From NCBI RefSeq assembly GCF_004323595.1, contig NZ_AP019373.1, positions 2,170,001 through 2,234,000 of the forward strand: a stretch of DNA of 64,000 nucleotides, written 5' to 3'. The notes under the pieces are model-generated. The model was not told where the DNA came from. It saw nothing but the letters and a program-made list of their open reading frames with translations, and searched no databases. The DNA is from Sulfuricystis thermophila (lineage in GTDB: Bacteria; Pseudomonadota; Gammaproteobacteria; Burkholderiales; Rhodocyclaceae). Of this stretch, positions 9,735-18,166 are shown piece after piece (within the stretch, counting starts at the first letter, position 1; each line of letters begins with the position of its first letter). Position numbers and translations under genes: made by a program.

Positions 9735-11354
9735 ATGCAGATCACCGTCGCCGCCCTCATCACGCGCTTCATGGAGCGCCTCGGCATTCGCTTCATCTAT
9801 GGCATGCCGGGCTCGCACATCCTGCCGGTCTATGATGCGCTCTACGACTCATCGATCAAGACGGTGCTCGTCAAGCACGAGCAGGGCGCGGCCTTCATGG
9901 CCTGCGGCGAGGCGCGCGCCACGCGCCGGCCCGCCGCCTGTATCACCACCGCCGGCCCCGGCGCGACGAACCTCGTCACGGGGATTGCCAACGCCTATGC
10001 CGACAAGCTGCCAGTGCTGATCGTCACCGGCGAGACCTCGACTTCGATCTTCGGCAAGGGCGGCCTGCAGGAGTCTTCCGGCGAGGGCGGCAGCATCGAT
10101 CAGTCGGACATCTTCCGCGGCATCACGCGCTATCACAAGATCGTCGAGCGCACCGACTATCTGCTGCAGGTGCTGCGCCAGGCCACGCGCATCCTGCTGT
10201 CGCCGAACGCCGGACCGGTGCTGCTCTCCTTTCCCTACAACATCCAGAAAGAGCAGGTCGATGCCGAACTGCTCGATGCGATCCGCTTCGTCACCGAGGC
10301 GCCGCGCATCTGCAACAGCTTCGCGGCGACCGAGGAGATGGGGCGCATGATCCGCGCCGCGCGTCATCCGGTGATCGTCGCCGGTCACGGCTGCTTTCGC
10401 GCCGGCGCGCAGGCGATGTTGCAAAAGCTCGGCGAACGGCATGCGATCCGCGTCGCCACGACCTTGAAGGGCAAGGGGCTGATCAGCGAAAACGATCCGC
10501 GGGCGCTGGGCTGTCTGGGGGTGACTTCCGACGGCAGCGCCTTTCGTCACATCGTCGAGCATGCCGACCTGATCATCGTGCTCGGCGCCTCCTTCAACGA
10601 GCGCACCAGCAATCTGTGGGACCCGCGGCTGATGGCCGGCAAGCGCGTGATCCAGGTCGATCACGACGCCAACCAGCTCGAAAAGGTGTTCCGCGCCGAT
10701 CTGGCGATCCACGGCGACATCCGCGCCGTGCTCGAGGATCTGTTGATCTGCCTGGCCGATTTTCCCGCGCCGCCGCCCCCGGTCTATCAGCGCGCGCCGG
10801 TGGCGCCGAACTTCACCGCGATCGCCCATCTGTTCGACCGCATCGTCGAACGGCTGCCCGAAGCGCTGGTCTTCGACGACAACATCATCCTGGCGCAGAC
10901 CTATCTGAAGGCCTCGCCGCAGCACCGCTATTTCCCGAACTCCGGCGTTTCGGCGCTCGGCCATGCGATCCCGGCGGCGATCGGCGCCCGCTGCGCGGTC
11001 GATACGCCGACCTTCGCGATCCTCGGCGACGGCGGCTTCCAGATGTGCTGCATGGAGCTGATGACTGCCGTGAATTACCGCATCCCGCTCAACGTCGTGA
11101 TGATCAACAACGGCACGCTGGGCCTGATCCGCAAGAACCAGTTCCAGCTCTACCGCGAGCGCTACATCGACTGCGATTTCGTCAATCCGGATTTCGCGCT
11201 GCTGGCGCAAAGCTTCGGCATCCGTCACTTCCGCATCGAAACCGCCGCCGACGTCGATGCGCTGTTCGACACCGCCGACCTCACCGGCGACATCAACCTG
11301 ATCGAAGTGATGTGGGACAAGCACGTGTTTCCGACCTATCGTTCCGACCGATGA
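9735..11354 (+). CDS. Thiamine-pyrophosphate-dependent enzyme, acetolactate synthase-like
   Basis: 539 residues from ATG 9735. The N-terminal Pyr domain has KHEQGAAFMACG with the catalytic Glu, followed by a central DHS-like domain. The C-terminal PP domain has the TPP signature GDGGFQMCCME...NN. The family includes acetolactate synthase, oxalyl-CoA decarboxylase, benzaldehyde lyase and sulfopyruvate decarboxylase types; I cannot fix the substrate. No ilvH-type small subunit follows, which argues against the housekeeping synthase. The next gene overlaps its stop (ATGA), linking it to a glycosyltransferase-like and a CoA-ligase-like protein. Confidence 0.85.
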   Translation: MQITVAALITRFMERLGIRFIYGMPGSHILPVYDALYDSSIKTVLVKHEQGAAFMACGEARATRRPAACITTAGPGATNLVTGIANAYADKLPVLIVTGETSTSIFGKGGLQESSGEGGSIDQSDIFRGITRYHKIVERTDYLLQVLRQATRILLSPNAGPVLLSFPYNIQKEQVDAELLDAIRFVTEAPRICNSFAATEEMGRMIRAARHPVIVAGHGCFRAGAQAMLQKLGERHAIRVATTLKGKGLISENDPRALGCLGVTSDGSAFRHIVEHADLIIVLGASFNERTSNLWDPRLMAGKRVIQVDHDANQLEKVFRADLAIHGDIRAVLEDLLICLADFPAPPPPVYQRAPVAPNFTAIAHLFDRIVERLPEALVFDDNIILAQTYLKASPQHRYFPNSGVSALGHAIPAAIGARCAVDTPTFAILGDGGFQMCCMELMTAVNYRIPLNVVMINNGTLGLIRKNQFQLYRERYIDCDFVNPDFALLAQSFGIRHFRIETAADVDALFDTADLTGDINLIEVMWDKHVFPTYRSDR

Positions 11355-12868
11355 GCCGGCATGCCTTCCTCGTCATCATCCCGGTCGCCGACCGGCCGCG
11401 CCACATTCGGGCATGTCTTGCCAGCCTCGCCGAACTGTTGCGCCGCTTTCCCTATGCCGGACGCATCCGCGTGCTGCTCGCCGACGACAGCCGCGCGGCC
11501 GCGAGCATCGACGCCAACCGCGCGCTGGCCGAGGCGTTTTCCGCTGCAGGTATCGAAACGATCCACTTCCCGCCGGCCGAGCAGCAAGCGCTCGTCGCTG
11601 CGCTCCCCTCACCCCTGCCGCATGTGCTCGGCGCGGCGCCGGTGGCGCCTTACGGCCACAAGGGCCAGGGCGTGATGCGCAACATCGCCTGGCTGAAAGC
11701 GAGCCAACTATTGAGGGAAGCGCCGGAGGAGACGCTGATCTGGTCGATCGACAGCGACCAGGAGTTCCGCGTCAATGTGCCTGAAAACGACGGCTACGTC
11801 CTCGATTTCTTCAACGCCCTCGATGCGATCTTCACGCGCACCGACGCCGAGGTGCTGACCGGCAAGGTGGTCGGCGACCCACCGGTCTCGCCGGCGGTGA
11901 TGACACGCAATTTCCTCGACGACGTGCTCGCTTTCCTCGCCGACGCCGCGCAGCGCGACCCCTCTGCGCCTTGCAGCCACCATGGGGTGACCGTCTCGCA
12001 CGGCGATGCGGCCTATCACGACATGGCCGAGCTGTTCGGCTTCAGGCCGGCCGAACACTCTCCCTATCCCTGCCCGCTTCCCGGCCTGCACAGCGAGGCC
12101 GACGGCTTCGCGCACTTCGCGGCGCGGGCCAACAGCTTCTTCTATGGCGAGCACCCGACGCGCGTGACCGCTTACCAGCCCGGCGATCCGCTCGCCAGCC
12201 TCGTCCCGGCCCGCACCGTGTATGCCGGCAATGTCGTCTTCCGGCCGTCGGCCCTGCGTTATTTCATTCCCTTCGCGCCCTTGCGGCTACGCATGTCCGG
12301 CCCGACGCTCGGCCGCATCCTGAAGAGCGAGCTAGGAGAGCGCTTCGTCTCGGCCAACCTGCCGATGCTGCACAAACGCACCGTCGAGAGCGGCGGTCAG
12401 GCGGAATTTCGCCCCGGCATCGAGACCCAGGCGACGGCGGTCGACATGAGCGACGAGTTCGAGCGCCAATTCTATGGCGATGTGATGCTGTTCTCAGTGG
12501 AACGGCTCGCCGCGGCCGGCCCCCTGTGCCGTGCCGCCAGCGCCGAGTTTGCGCCAACGCTCGATTGCCTGCGCGAGGAGATGCTGGCGCGCTACAACGA
12601 ACGCCAGACGGCAGTGCTTTCCCGTCTGGCGCGGCTTATGGCCCTGCTCTCCGATCCGGCGCAATGGTGGAACCAGCGGCCCGGTCTGGCCGAGGGCCTG
12701 CGCCATTTCGCCGCCAACGTGCGGCACAATTTCGCCGCCGAAAACTCTGGACAGGCGCGCATCAACGATGAGGCACGCTGGCAGGACTGGCGCGCCCGGC
12801 TGCTCGACGGCCTCGAACACTACGCCGAAGATCGTGCGGCATGGGCACGACTCCTCGTGAGCTTGTGA
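11351..12868 (+). CDS. Glycosyltransferase-like protein with element-derived stop
   Basis: 505 residues from ATG 11351. The N-terminus VIIPVADRPRHIRACLASL and the acidic WSIDSDQEF resemble nucleotide-sugar (GT-A) glycosyltransferases. I do not recognise a precise family. The last codons and the TGA at 12866 lie inside repeat element A, so the native C-terminus has been changed by the insertion. It is coupled to the TPP enzyme upstream. Confidence 0.6.
   Translation: MSRHAFLVIIPVADRPRHIRACLASLAELLRRFPYAGRIRVLLADDSRAAASIDANRALAEAFSAAGIETIHFPPAEQQALVAALPSPLPHVLGAAPVAPYGHKGQGVMRNIAWLKASQLLREAPEETLIWSIDSDQEFRVNVPENDGYVLDFFNALDAIFTRTDAEVLTGKVVGDPPVSPAVMTRNFLDDVLAFLADAAQRDPSAPCSHHGVTVSHGDAAYHDMAELFGFRPAEHSPYPCPLPGLHSEADGFAHFAARANSFFYGEHPTRVTAYQPGDPLASLVPARTVYAGNVVFRPSALRYFIPFAPLRLRMSGPTLGRILKSELGERFVSANLPMLHKRTVESGGQAEFRPGIETQATAVDMSDEFERQFYGDVMLFSVERLAAAGPLCRAASAEFAPTLDCLREEMLARYNERQTAVLSRLARLMALLSDPAQWWNQRPGLAEGLRHFAANVRHNFAAENSGQARINDEARWQDWRARLLDGLEHYAEDRAAWARLLVSL
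12526..12550 (+). repeat. Dispersed 25-bp motif, copy 3
   Basis: GTGCCGTGCCGCCAGCGCCG followed by AGTTT, inside the glycosyltransferase-like gene. One mismatch to the consensus core. It encodes CRAASAEF in the sense frame. Confidence 0.75.
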
Positions 12869-14259
12869 AAAAAATTCGTCGCGAGCGGGCTGATGGCAAG
12901 GCGCCCGGAGCGCAGCGACCGAGACATAACATGGAGTTAGGCGAGGGAGCGAGCACCGCGCAACGCAGCCAGCAGGCCGCGCAGCAGAATTTTTCACAAG
13001 CTCTGAAAGTCTGGCTGCACCGGCGGCAACGGCCCCAGCGCTACGCCCAGCTCGATCGACTGCTGGCGAACCAGGCGCTCGATGCCACCCGGCTGCGCGC
13101 GAAGCAAGCAGCCGATCTGGCCGCGATCGTCGCCCATGCCCGCGCCAGCACCGCCTGGTATGCCGAGCGCTTCGCCCAGCTGTCGCAGAACTGGCGCATC
13201 ACCGATCTGCCGGTGCTGACGAAAGACGAGGTGCGCGCCCATCTGCCGGCGTTACTCGCCCGACCGCACGATCCGGCCAGCACGCCGATCGGCCACACCG
13301 GCGGCTCGACCGGCCAGCCGCTGGCGTTCTATTACGACGAAGCCAAACACGAGCTGATGCGCGCCGGCATGATGCGGAGCTACATGCTCTCCGGCTGGCG
13401 GCCGGGGCAGAAGATCCTCAACTTCTGGGGCGCGCGCCAGGACACGGTGAAAGGCGGCGTGTTCGCCAGTGTCGCCTGGGATGACTACATCGCCGCCGAA
13501 AAGACGCTGCCGGCGCATGAGATCGACGCCGCGAAGCTCGATGACTGGGCGCGCTTCATCCAGCGCTACCGACCGACGCTCCTCCAAGGCTATGCGTCGA
13601 TCCTCGCCGCGCTGGCGCGCTTCGTGCTCGACGAACAGCGCGCGATGCCCGACAGCCTGATCGGCGTCTATTCGACGGCCGAGACGCTTACCGAGGCGAT
13701 GCGCGAGACGATCGAGGCCGCCTTCCGCTGCAAGGTGTTCAACCAGTATGGCAGCCGCGAGATCCCCAACATCGCCTGCGAGTGCCGCCACGGCCATCTG
13801 CACGTATGGACCGACATGGTCTGGCTCGAATCCCGCGACGGGGAACTGCTCGTCACCTCGCTGACCAACCGGTTGATGCCGATGATCCGCTATGCGATCG
13901 GCGATTGCGGCGAGCTGCTCGACGGCGCATGTTCCTGCGGCCTGCCGTTTCCGCTGATGACGATGAATCTCTGCCGGCACAACGACCTGATCCACACCCC
14001 GGACGGTCGCCGGCTTCACCCTTCGTTTTTCAACCGGCTGATGTATGGGCTGACGCAGGTGAGGCAATATCAGTTCGTGCAGGAGGCGCCGGGGCAAGTG
14101 ACGCTGCGCCTCGTCGCGACCGAGCCGCTCGACGCTCCCACCCTCGCGCGGCTGAGCGGCGAGCTCGCCGCCGCCGGCCTCACGCTATCGATCGTGCATG
14201 TGCCGGAAATCCCGCGCACGATTTCCGGCAAGCATCGTTTCGTGATCCGGGCGATCTGA
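12841..14259 (+). CDS. PaaK/CapK-like adenylate-forming ligase with element-derived N-terminus
   Basis: Up to 472 residues. The core resembles phenylacetate-CoA ligase/CapK proteins: HTGGSTGQPL (AMP-binding loop), YSTAETLT, NQYGSREIPNIACECRHGH and a C-terminal IPRTISGKHRF with the catalytic-type Lys. Residues 9 to about 54 are encoded by repeat element A. The start is uncertain: ATG 12841 (used here), GTG 12865 or ATG 12931, none with a good Shine-Dalgarno site. CapK-like proteins in glycan or natural-product loci activate acyl groups. The substrate here is unknown. Confidence 0.75.
   Translation: MGTTPRELVKKIRRERADGKAPGAQRPRHNMELGEGASTAQRSQQAAQQNFSQALKVWLHRRQRPQRYAQLDRLLANQALDATRLRAKQAADLAAIVAHARASTAWYAERFAQLSQNWRITDLPVLTKDEVRAHLPALLARPHDPASTPIGHTGGSTGQPLAFYYDEAKHELMRAGMMRSYMLSGWRPGQKILNFWGARQDTVKGGVFASVAWDDYIAAEKTLPAHEIDAAKLDDWARFIQRYRPTLLQGYASILAALARFVLDEQRAMPDSLIGVYSTAETLTEAMRETIEAAFRCKVFNQYGSREIPNIACECRHGHLHVWTDMVWLESRDGELLVTSLTNRLMPMIRYAIGDCGELLDGACSCGLPFPLMTMNLCRHNDLIHTPDGRRLHPSFFNRLMYGLTQVRQYQFVQEAPGQVTLRLVATEPLDAPTLARLSGELAAAGLTLSIVHVPEIPRTISGKHRFVIRAI
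12859..13003. repeat. Repeat element A, complete copy 1 (145 bp, MITE-like)
   Basis: The ends are inverted repeats: GAGCTTGTGAAAAA on the left and its complement TTTTTCACAAGCTC on the right. The interior is GC-rich and contains no transposase. It is nearly identical to 23776-23921. It spans the end of one gene and the beginning of the next: its TGA terminates the upstream glycosyltransferase-like frame, and its other frame is open through into the ligase. Confidence 0.85.
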
Positions 14260-14309
14260 TCTTCCGCAGCAGGCGGCTGGAAAGTCGATGGGCCAGGTTC
14301 TATCCTGAA

Positions 14310-14912
14310 ATGAATCCACCCACTCCTATCACGATGAAACCGCTCACCCTGACGGCGCAAGACGCGCTGTTGATCGTCGATGTGCAAAACGATTTCCTGC
14401 CGGGCGGCGCCCTGGCGGTGCCCGCCGGCGATGCGGTGATCGCGCCGCTCAACCGCTGGATCGAACGCTTCCGGGCGGCTGGCCTGCCGATCATCGCCTC
14501 GCGCGATTGGCACCCCGTCGATCATTGCTCATTCTCGCCGCAGGGTGGACCGTGGCCGCCCCATTGCATCGCCGGCAGCGCCGGCGCCGCTTTCGCCGCC
14601 GCGCTGGCGCTGCCCGACGACGCCTGGGTGATTTCGAAAGCGGCCGCGAAGGATGCGGAGGCCTACTCGGCCTTCGCCGGCACCGATCTCTACACCAGGC
14701 TTCAAGGCCGTGGAATTCGCCGCCTGTTCGTCGGCGGGCTCGCCACCGACTATTGCGTCAAGAACACGGTGCTCGATGCGCTGCGCCTCGGCTACGCGGT
14801 GAGGCTGCTGACCGATGCGATCCGGGCGGTCGATGTACGACCCGGCGATGGTGAGCGCGCGCTCGCCGAGATGGCGGCCGCCGGCGCCGAGCCGTGGGCC
14901 GGCACGCCATGA
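14310..14912 (+). CDS. pncA: Nicotinamidase/pyrazinamidase
   Basis: 200 residues. An isochorismatase-fold amidase that converts nicotinamide to nicotinate for NAD salvage. The catalytic triad is visible as Asp24 (IVDVQNDF), Lys110 or Lys114 (VISKAAAK) and Cys149 (ATDYCV). Metal ligands are Asp66, His68 and His72 (SRDWHPVDH). ATG 14310 was chosen; ATG 14334 is a possible shorter start. The stop overlaps pncB (ATGA), which performs the next step. Confidence 0.92.
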   Translation: MNPPTPITMKPLTLTAQDALLIVDVQNDFLPGGALAVPAGDAVIAPLNRWIERFRAAGLPIIASRDWHPVDHCSFSPQGGPWPPHCIAGSAGAAFAAALALPDDAWVISKAAAKDAEAYSAFAGTDLYTRLQGRGIRRLFVGGLATDYCVKNTVLDALRLGYAVRLLTDAIRAVDVRPGDGERALAEMAAAGAEPWAGTP

Positions 14913-16237
14913 CGCGCGCGTTGCTCACCGATTTCTATCAATTGACCATGCTCGCCGCCTATCACGAGCAGGGCATGATGGATACCGCGGTTTTCGAGTT
15001 CTTCGTCCGCAAGCTGCCGCCGCACCGGAATTTTTTCGTCGCCGCCGGCCTCGAATCGACGCTCGATTTTCTTGCACGCTTTGCCTTCACGGCAGAGGAA
15101 ATCGACTGGCTCGCCGGTCTCGGCAAATTCAAACCCGCATTTCTCGACTGGCTCGGCAAGCTGCGCTTCACCGGCACCGTCGAGGCGATGCCCGAGGGGA
15201 CGCCCTTTTTCGCCGACGAGCCGATCCTGCGCGTGATCGCACCGCTGCCCGAAGCCCAGATCGTCGAGACCCGCCTGATCAACCTGCTTCAGTTCGAAAC
15301 CCTGATCGCCTCGAAGGCGGCGCGCGTGCGCCTGGCGGCGGGCGACAGGCAGCTCGTCGATTTCGGCCTCCGTCGCGCCCACGGCGAAGAAGCCGGCATG
15401 CTCTCGGCGCGGGCGAGTTATCTCGCCGGCTTCGATGGCACCTCGAACACCCTGGCCGGCATGCGCTGGAACATTCCCGTGTTTGGCACGATGGCGCATT
15501 CGTTCGTGCAGGCGCATGCCACGGAATTGGCGGCATTTGCGGCATTCGCACGCGCCCATCCGCAGGCGACGACACTGCTGATCGATACTTACGATACCGA
15601 GGCCGCCGCCGCCGCACTCGTTCCTTTGGCGCATGAGCTGCACGCCGAGGGCATCACGATCCGCGCAGTGCGCCTCGATAGTGGCGATTTGCTCGCGCAC
15701 GCCCGCCAGGTGCGTGCGATTCTCGATTCAGGTGGCCTGCCCGGAATCAAAATCTTCGCCAGCGGCAATCTCGACGAATACGAGATCACCCGGCTGCTCG
15801 CCGCCGGCGCCCCGATCGACGGCTTCGGCGTCGGCACGCGCATGAACGTCTCTGCCGACCAGCCCTACCTCGACTGCGCCTACAAGCTGCAGGAATATGC
15901 CGGCCGGCCGCGGCGCAAGCGCTCCGAGGGCAAGGCGACCTGGCCGGGGCGCAAGCAGGTATTCCGGCGTTTCGACGCTCAGGGGAGGATGCTGGGTGAT
16001 GTGCTCACCGTCGTCGGCGACGAACAGGAGGGCACGCCACTGCTCGTGCCCGTGATGCAGGACGGGAAACGGCTGGCGCCGGCGCCACCGCTTTCCGAAC
16101 TGCGCGCCAAGACGCTGGCGCAGCTCGCCGCCTTGCCCGAGACGTTGCGCCGCACCGAATCGGCCGAGCCCTATCCGGTCGTCGTTGCCGAGCCGTTGCG
16201 ACGGTTGGCAGCAACCGTCGATGCTTATGGTCATTGA
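14909..16237 (+). CDS. pncB: Nicotinate phosphoribosyltransferase
   Basis: 442 residues. It converts nicotinate and PRPP to nicotinate mononucleotide, following PncA in NAD salvage. Family features are LLTDFYQLTMLAAYHEQGM at the N-terminus, FGLRRAHG, and IDTYDTEAAAAAL. The start overlaps pncA. The TGA stop at 16235-16237 falls within the left inverted repeat of element B, so the last codons abut, or were fixed by, an insertion. Confidence 0.93.
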   Translation: MTRALLTDFYQLTMLAAYHEQGMMDTAVFEFFVRKLPPHRNFFVAAGLESTLDFLARFAFTAEEIDWLAGLGKFKPAFLDWLGKLRFTGTVEAMPEGTPFFADEPILRVIAPLPEAQIVETRLINLLQFETLIASKAARVRLAAGDRQLVDFGLRRAHGEEAGMLSARASYLAGFDGTSNTLAGMRWNIPVFGTMAHSFVQAHATELAAFAAFARAHPQATTLLIDTYDTEAAAAALVPLAHELHAEGITIRAVRLDSGDLLAHARQVRAILDSGGLPGIKIFASGNLDEYEITRLLAAGAPIDGFGVGTRMNVSADQPYLDCAYKLQEYAGRPRRKRSEGKATWPGRKQVFRRFDAQGRMLGDVLTVVGDEQEGTPLLVPVMQDGKRLAPAPPLSELRAKTLAQLAALPETLRRTESAEPYPVVVAEPLRRLAATVDAYGH

Positions 16238-16388
16238 ACCCAGATTGTCCATTAGACCGGGGTGATGCGCCATGAGCATGCGAAACGATCATTTCATCGC
16301 CCTACACGGCGGGTCTCAAACCGCGGGCGGCATCTTCGCGCCCCGCCATTGAAACCAGCTCGTGTTCCAATGGACAATCTGGGTTCAA
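16234..16388. repeat. Repeat element B (155 bp, 20-bp perfect inverted ends)
   Basis: The left end TTGAACCCAGATTGTCCATT (16234-16253) is perfectly complementary to the right end at 16369-16388. The interior of about 115 bp has no open transposase. Two convergent genes end in it: pncB reads into TGA within the left repeat, and the phosphoribosyltransferase reads into TGA within the right repeat. A 28-base match to its right end occurs at 43753-43780. Confidence 0.85.
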
Positions 16389-16996
16389 GTAAAGCCGAGA
16401 TGACGCCGGCAGAGCGCGGCCAACTGCCGGCGCGGCAGGCGCAGGCCGCGGGCCGCCAGCCGCTGGGCCGCCTCGTCACAACTTCGCGGCGGCGGTGAGA
16501 GCGCCTTCAGGAAGCCGCCGACGTCCTCATTGATCGCCCACGGAAACAGGATCCACCGCCAGCTCCTCACCTCGGCCGCGAAATAATCGGGACGATAGGG
16601 CGAGACGGTCTTGTAGAGGATCACGGCACTGCGGATTTCGGCCGGCTGTCGCGCGGCGAGGTGATCGAGCGCCGCGGCAAAGGTTTCGCCGCTGTCGGCC
16701 ACGTCATCGACGAGCAATACGCGCCTGCCGGCGATCTCGGCGCAGAGCGGATCGACGACGCATGCCGCCCGAGTCTTCTGTGCCTGCCAATAGTGCGCGA
16801 CGCGGAAGCTCGCAACTGCCGCCAGATCGAGCTCGTCGGCCAGCACGCGCGCCGGTGCCAGACCACCGCGCGCAATCGCCACGATCACCTCGGGCCGCCA
16901 GCCCGAGGCGAGGACCCGTTGTGCGAGCTGGCGCGCGAGCCGATCGAAACGCGGCCAGGAGATGCGTTCGATGCGGGCAGGCAGCGGGTCGGACAT
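16385..16996 (-). CDS. Phosphoribosyltransferase domain protein
   Basis: 203 residues with the PRPP-binding motif VLLVDDVADSGET near the middle and IVAIARGGLAPARVLAD earlier, as in type I phosphoribosyltransferases such as xanthine-guanine or hypoxanthine types. The substrate is not certain. It converges with pncB. Its TGA stop (16385-16387) is inside the right inverted repeat of element B. Proximity to pncA-pncB suggests salvage metabolism. Confidence 0.85.
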   Translation of the reverse strand: MSDPLPARIERISWPRFDRLARQLAQRVLASGWRPEVIVAIARGGLAPARVLADELDLAAVASFRVAHYWQAQKTRAACVVDPLCAEIAGRRVLLVDDVADSGETFAAALDHLAARQPAEIRSAVILYKTVSPYRPDYFAAEVRSWRWILFPWAINEDVGGFLKALSPPPRSCDEAAQRLAARGLRLPRRQLAALCRRHLGFT

Positions 16997-17059
16997 GGTG
17001 GAATGTGGAGCCTAGCCGACGGTCACGAACCGGCCTGTGGCCGGCGCTGCATATCGCCT

Positions 17060-17108
17060 CCACAGGCGTGATCCTGCGCACGATAGCGGGCAAGCATCGC
17101 TTCGCTCA
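17060..17108 (+). pseudogene. Possible 3' scrap of a PaaK/CapK-like ligase gene
   Basis: Translation of the plus strand gives VILRTIAGKHRFAQ, close to the IPRTISGKHRF end of the ligase gene at 14259. The DNA also matches (GGCAAGCATCG in both). Only about 12 codons are recognisable, in the gap between the phosphoribosyltransferase and YkgJ genes. Confidence 0.35.
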
Positions 17109-17109
17109 A

Positions 17110-18063
17110 TCAGATGTCCGCGCAGTATTTCTTCTCGGCTTCCGGATCGTATTCCAAACCCGCCGCGTCGGGATCGATGCCCTCTTCGAGCATCATTTTT
17201 TCGTACTGGGCGCGTTTCTCGGCCGCTTCTTTCTCGATCTCGGCCTGACGCTGACGCACCTTTTCGAGCCGCTGTTTGGCCAGTTCGTCGTTGAGCGGGA
17301 TGGTCATCTCGCCGAACAACACCTGTTTCAGGTAACGGAAGGCGAACTGCAGCAGATGCTCGTCGTCGCTGAGGATCTCCTGCCATTCCTCCGGCGGCAG
17401 GATGAACAGCTGCTGGAACGCTTCGCTCTCGACGAAATCGCGGAAGGTGTCGATGTCATAGCAGGCGATGAAGAACAGCTGGCGGCTCTTCAGCGAAGGC
17501 GTACCGATCGCCGGGCCGGAGGATTTCTTCTTCAGGATCAGCTGGCGCCAGCCGCGCGCCATGTCGTCATACTCCACGACGCCCTGTTCCTTGCGGTATT
17601 CGGCGATGGTGAGCGTGCGCGCCACCTCATGGCCCTTGCAGTGCTCTTCCTTGACGAGGGCGTAGGACTGGGTGTCGGTGTATTCGTCCTGCTTGCGCAT
17701 GGACAGCAGGGCGACAGGGTAGTAACGGCAGGCGGTGGGGCGGTCTTCATAGACCGCGCAGCCCTCCGGCTGCATGAAACGGCAGGCCGTGCCGCCTTCG
17801 ACGGGCCGGAACTTGACGCCGGCGATGCCGTCCTTCTCCATCTCATAGGGCACGGTGTAATCGCGCAAAAACTGCGTCGAGCTGATGCCGAGACGTCGCT
17901 TCAGGCGGATGATGTCGTAGGGGGTCAGCGTGATGTCGATGTTCGCGCAACAGGCGTTCCAGCAGCCAATGCCCTTATGGCAGGAAAACTGGATTTCCTT
18001 GTGTTCATCGAACATCGTCGGCATCACGGGGCTGCCGGGAATCGGAATCTTGGGCTGGGACAT
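17110..18063 (-). CDS. YkgJ-family cysteine-cluster protein
   Basis: 317 residues from ATG 18063 (GAGG upstream). The N-terminal half has the cysteine cluster of the YkgJ family (FSCHKGIGCWNACCANIDI; CRFMQPEGCAVYEDRPTACRYYP), probably a metal or Fe-S site. The C-terminal half is charged and predicted helical (AKQRLEKVRQRQAEIEKEAAEKR). It lies immediately downstream of aprA but beyond a strong terminator hairpin. The location suggests a role linked to APS reductase, perhaps cofactor or electron handling; this is inference. Confidence 0.75.
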   Translation of the reverse strand: MSQPKIPIPGSPVMPTMFDEHKEIQFSCHKGIGCWNACCANIDITLTPYDIIRLKRRLGISSTQFLRDYTVPYEMEKDGIAGVKFRPVEGGTACRFMQPEGCAVYEDRPTACRYYPVALLSMRKQDEYTDTQSYALVKEEHCKGHEVARTLTIAEYRKEQGVVEYDDMARGWRQLILKKKSSGPAIGTPSLKSRQLFFIACYDIDTFRDFVESEAFQQLFILPPEEWQEILSDDEHLLQFAFRYLKQVLFGEMTIPLNDELAKQRLEKVRQRQAEIEKEAAEKRAQYEKMMLEEGIDPDAAGLEYDPEAEKKYCADI

Positions 18064-18101
18064 TGTAGAAACCTCGCTGGGGTAAGGGTTGCAGCGGACG
18101 G

Positions 18102-18142
18102 AAAAAGCATCAGGCCGGCAGCCATGATCGGCTACCGGCCTG
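18102..18142 (-). terminator. Rho-independent terminator after aprA
   Basis: Read on the minus strand, CAGGCCGGTAGCC pairs with GGCTGCCGGCCTG across a 6-base loop (one mismatch pair), followed by ATGCTTTTT. It lies 25 bp after the aprA stop and would end or attenuate the sat-aprB-aprA transcript before the YkgJ gene. Confidence 0.85.
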
Positions 18143-18166
18143 AGTCTCAACGACTACCCGTGATGC

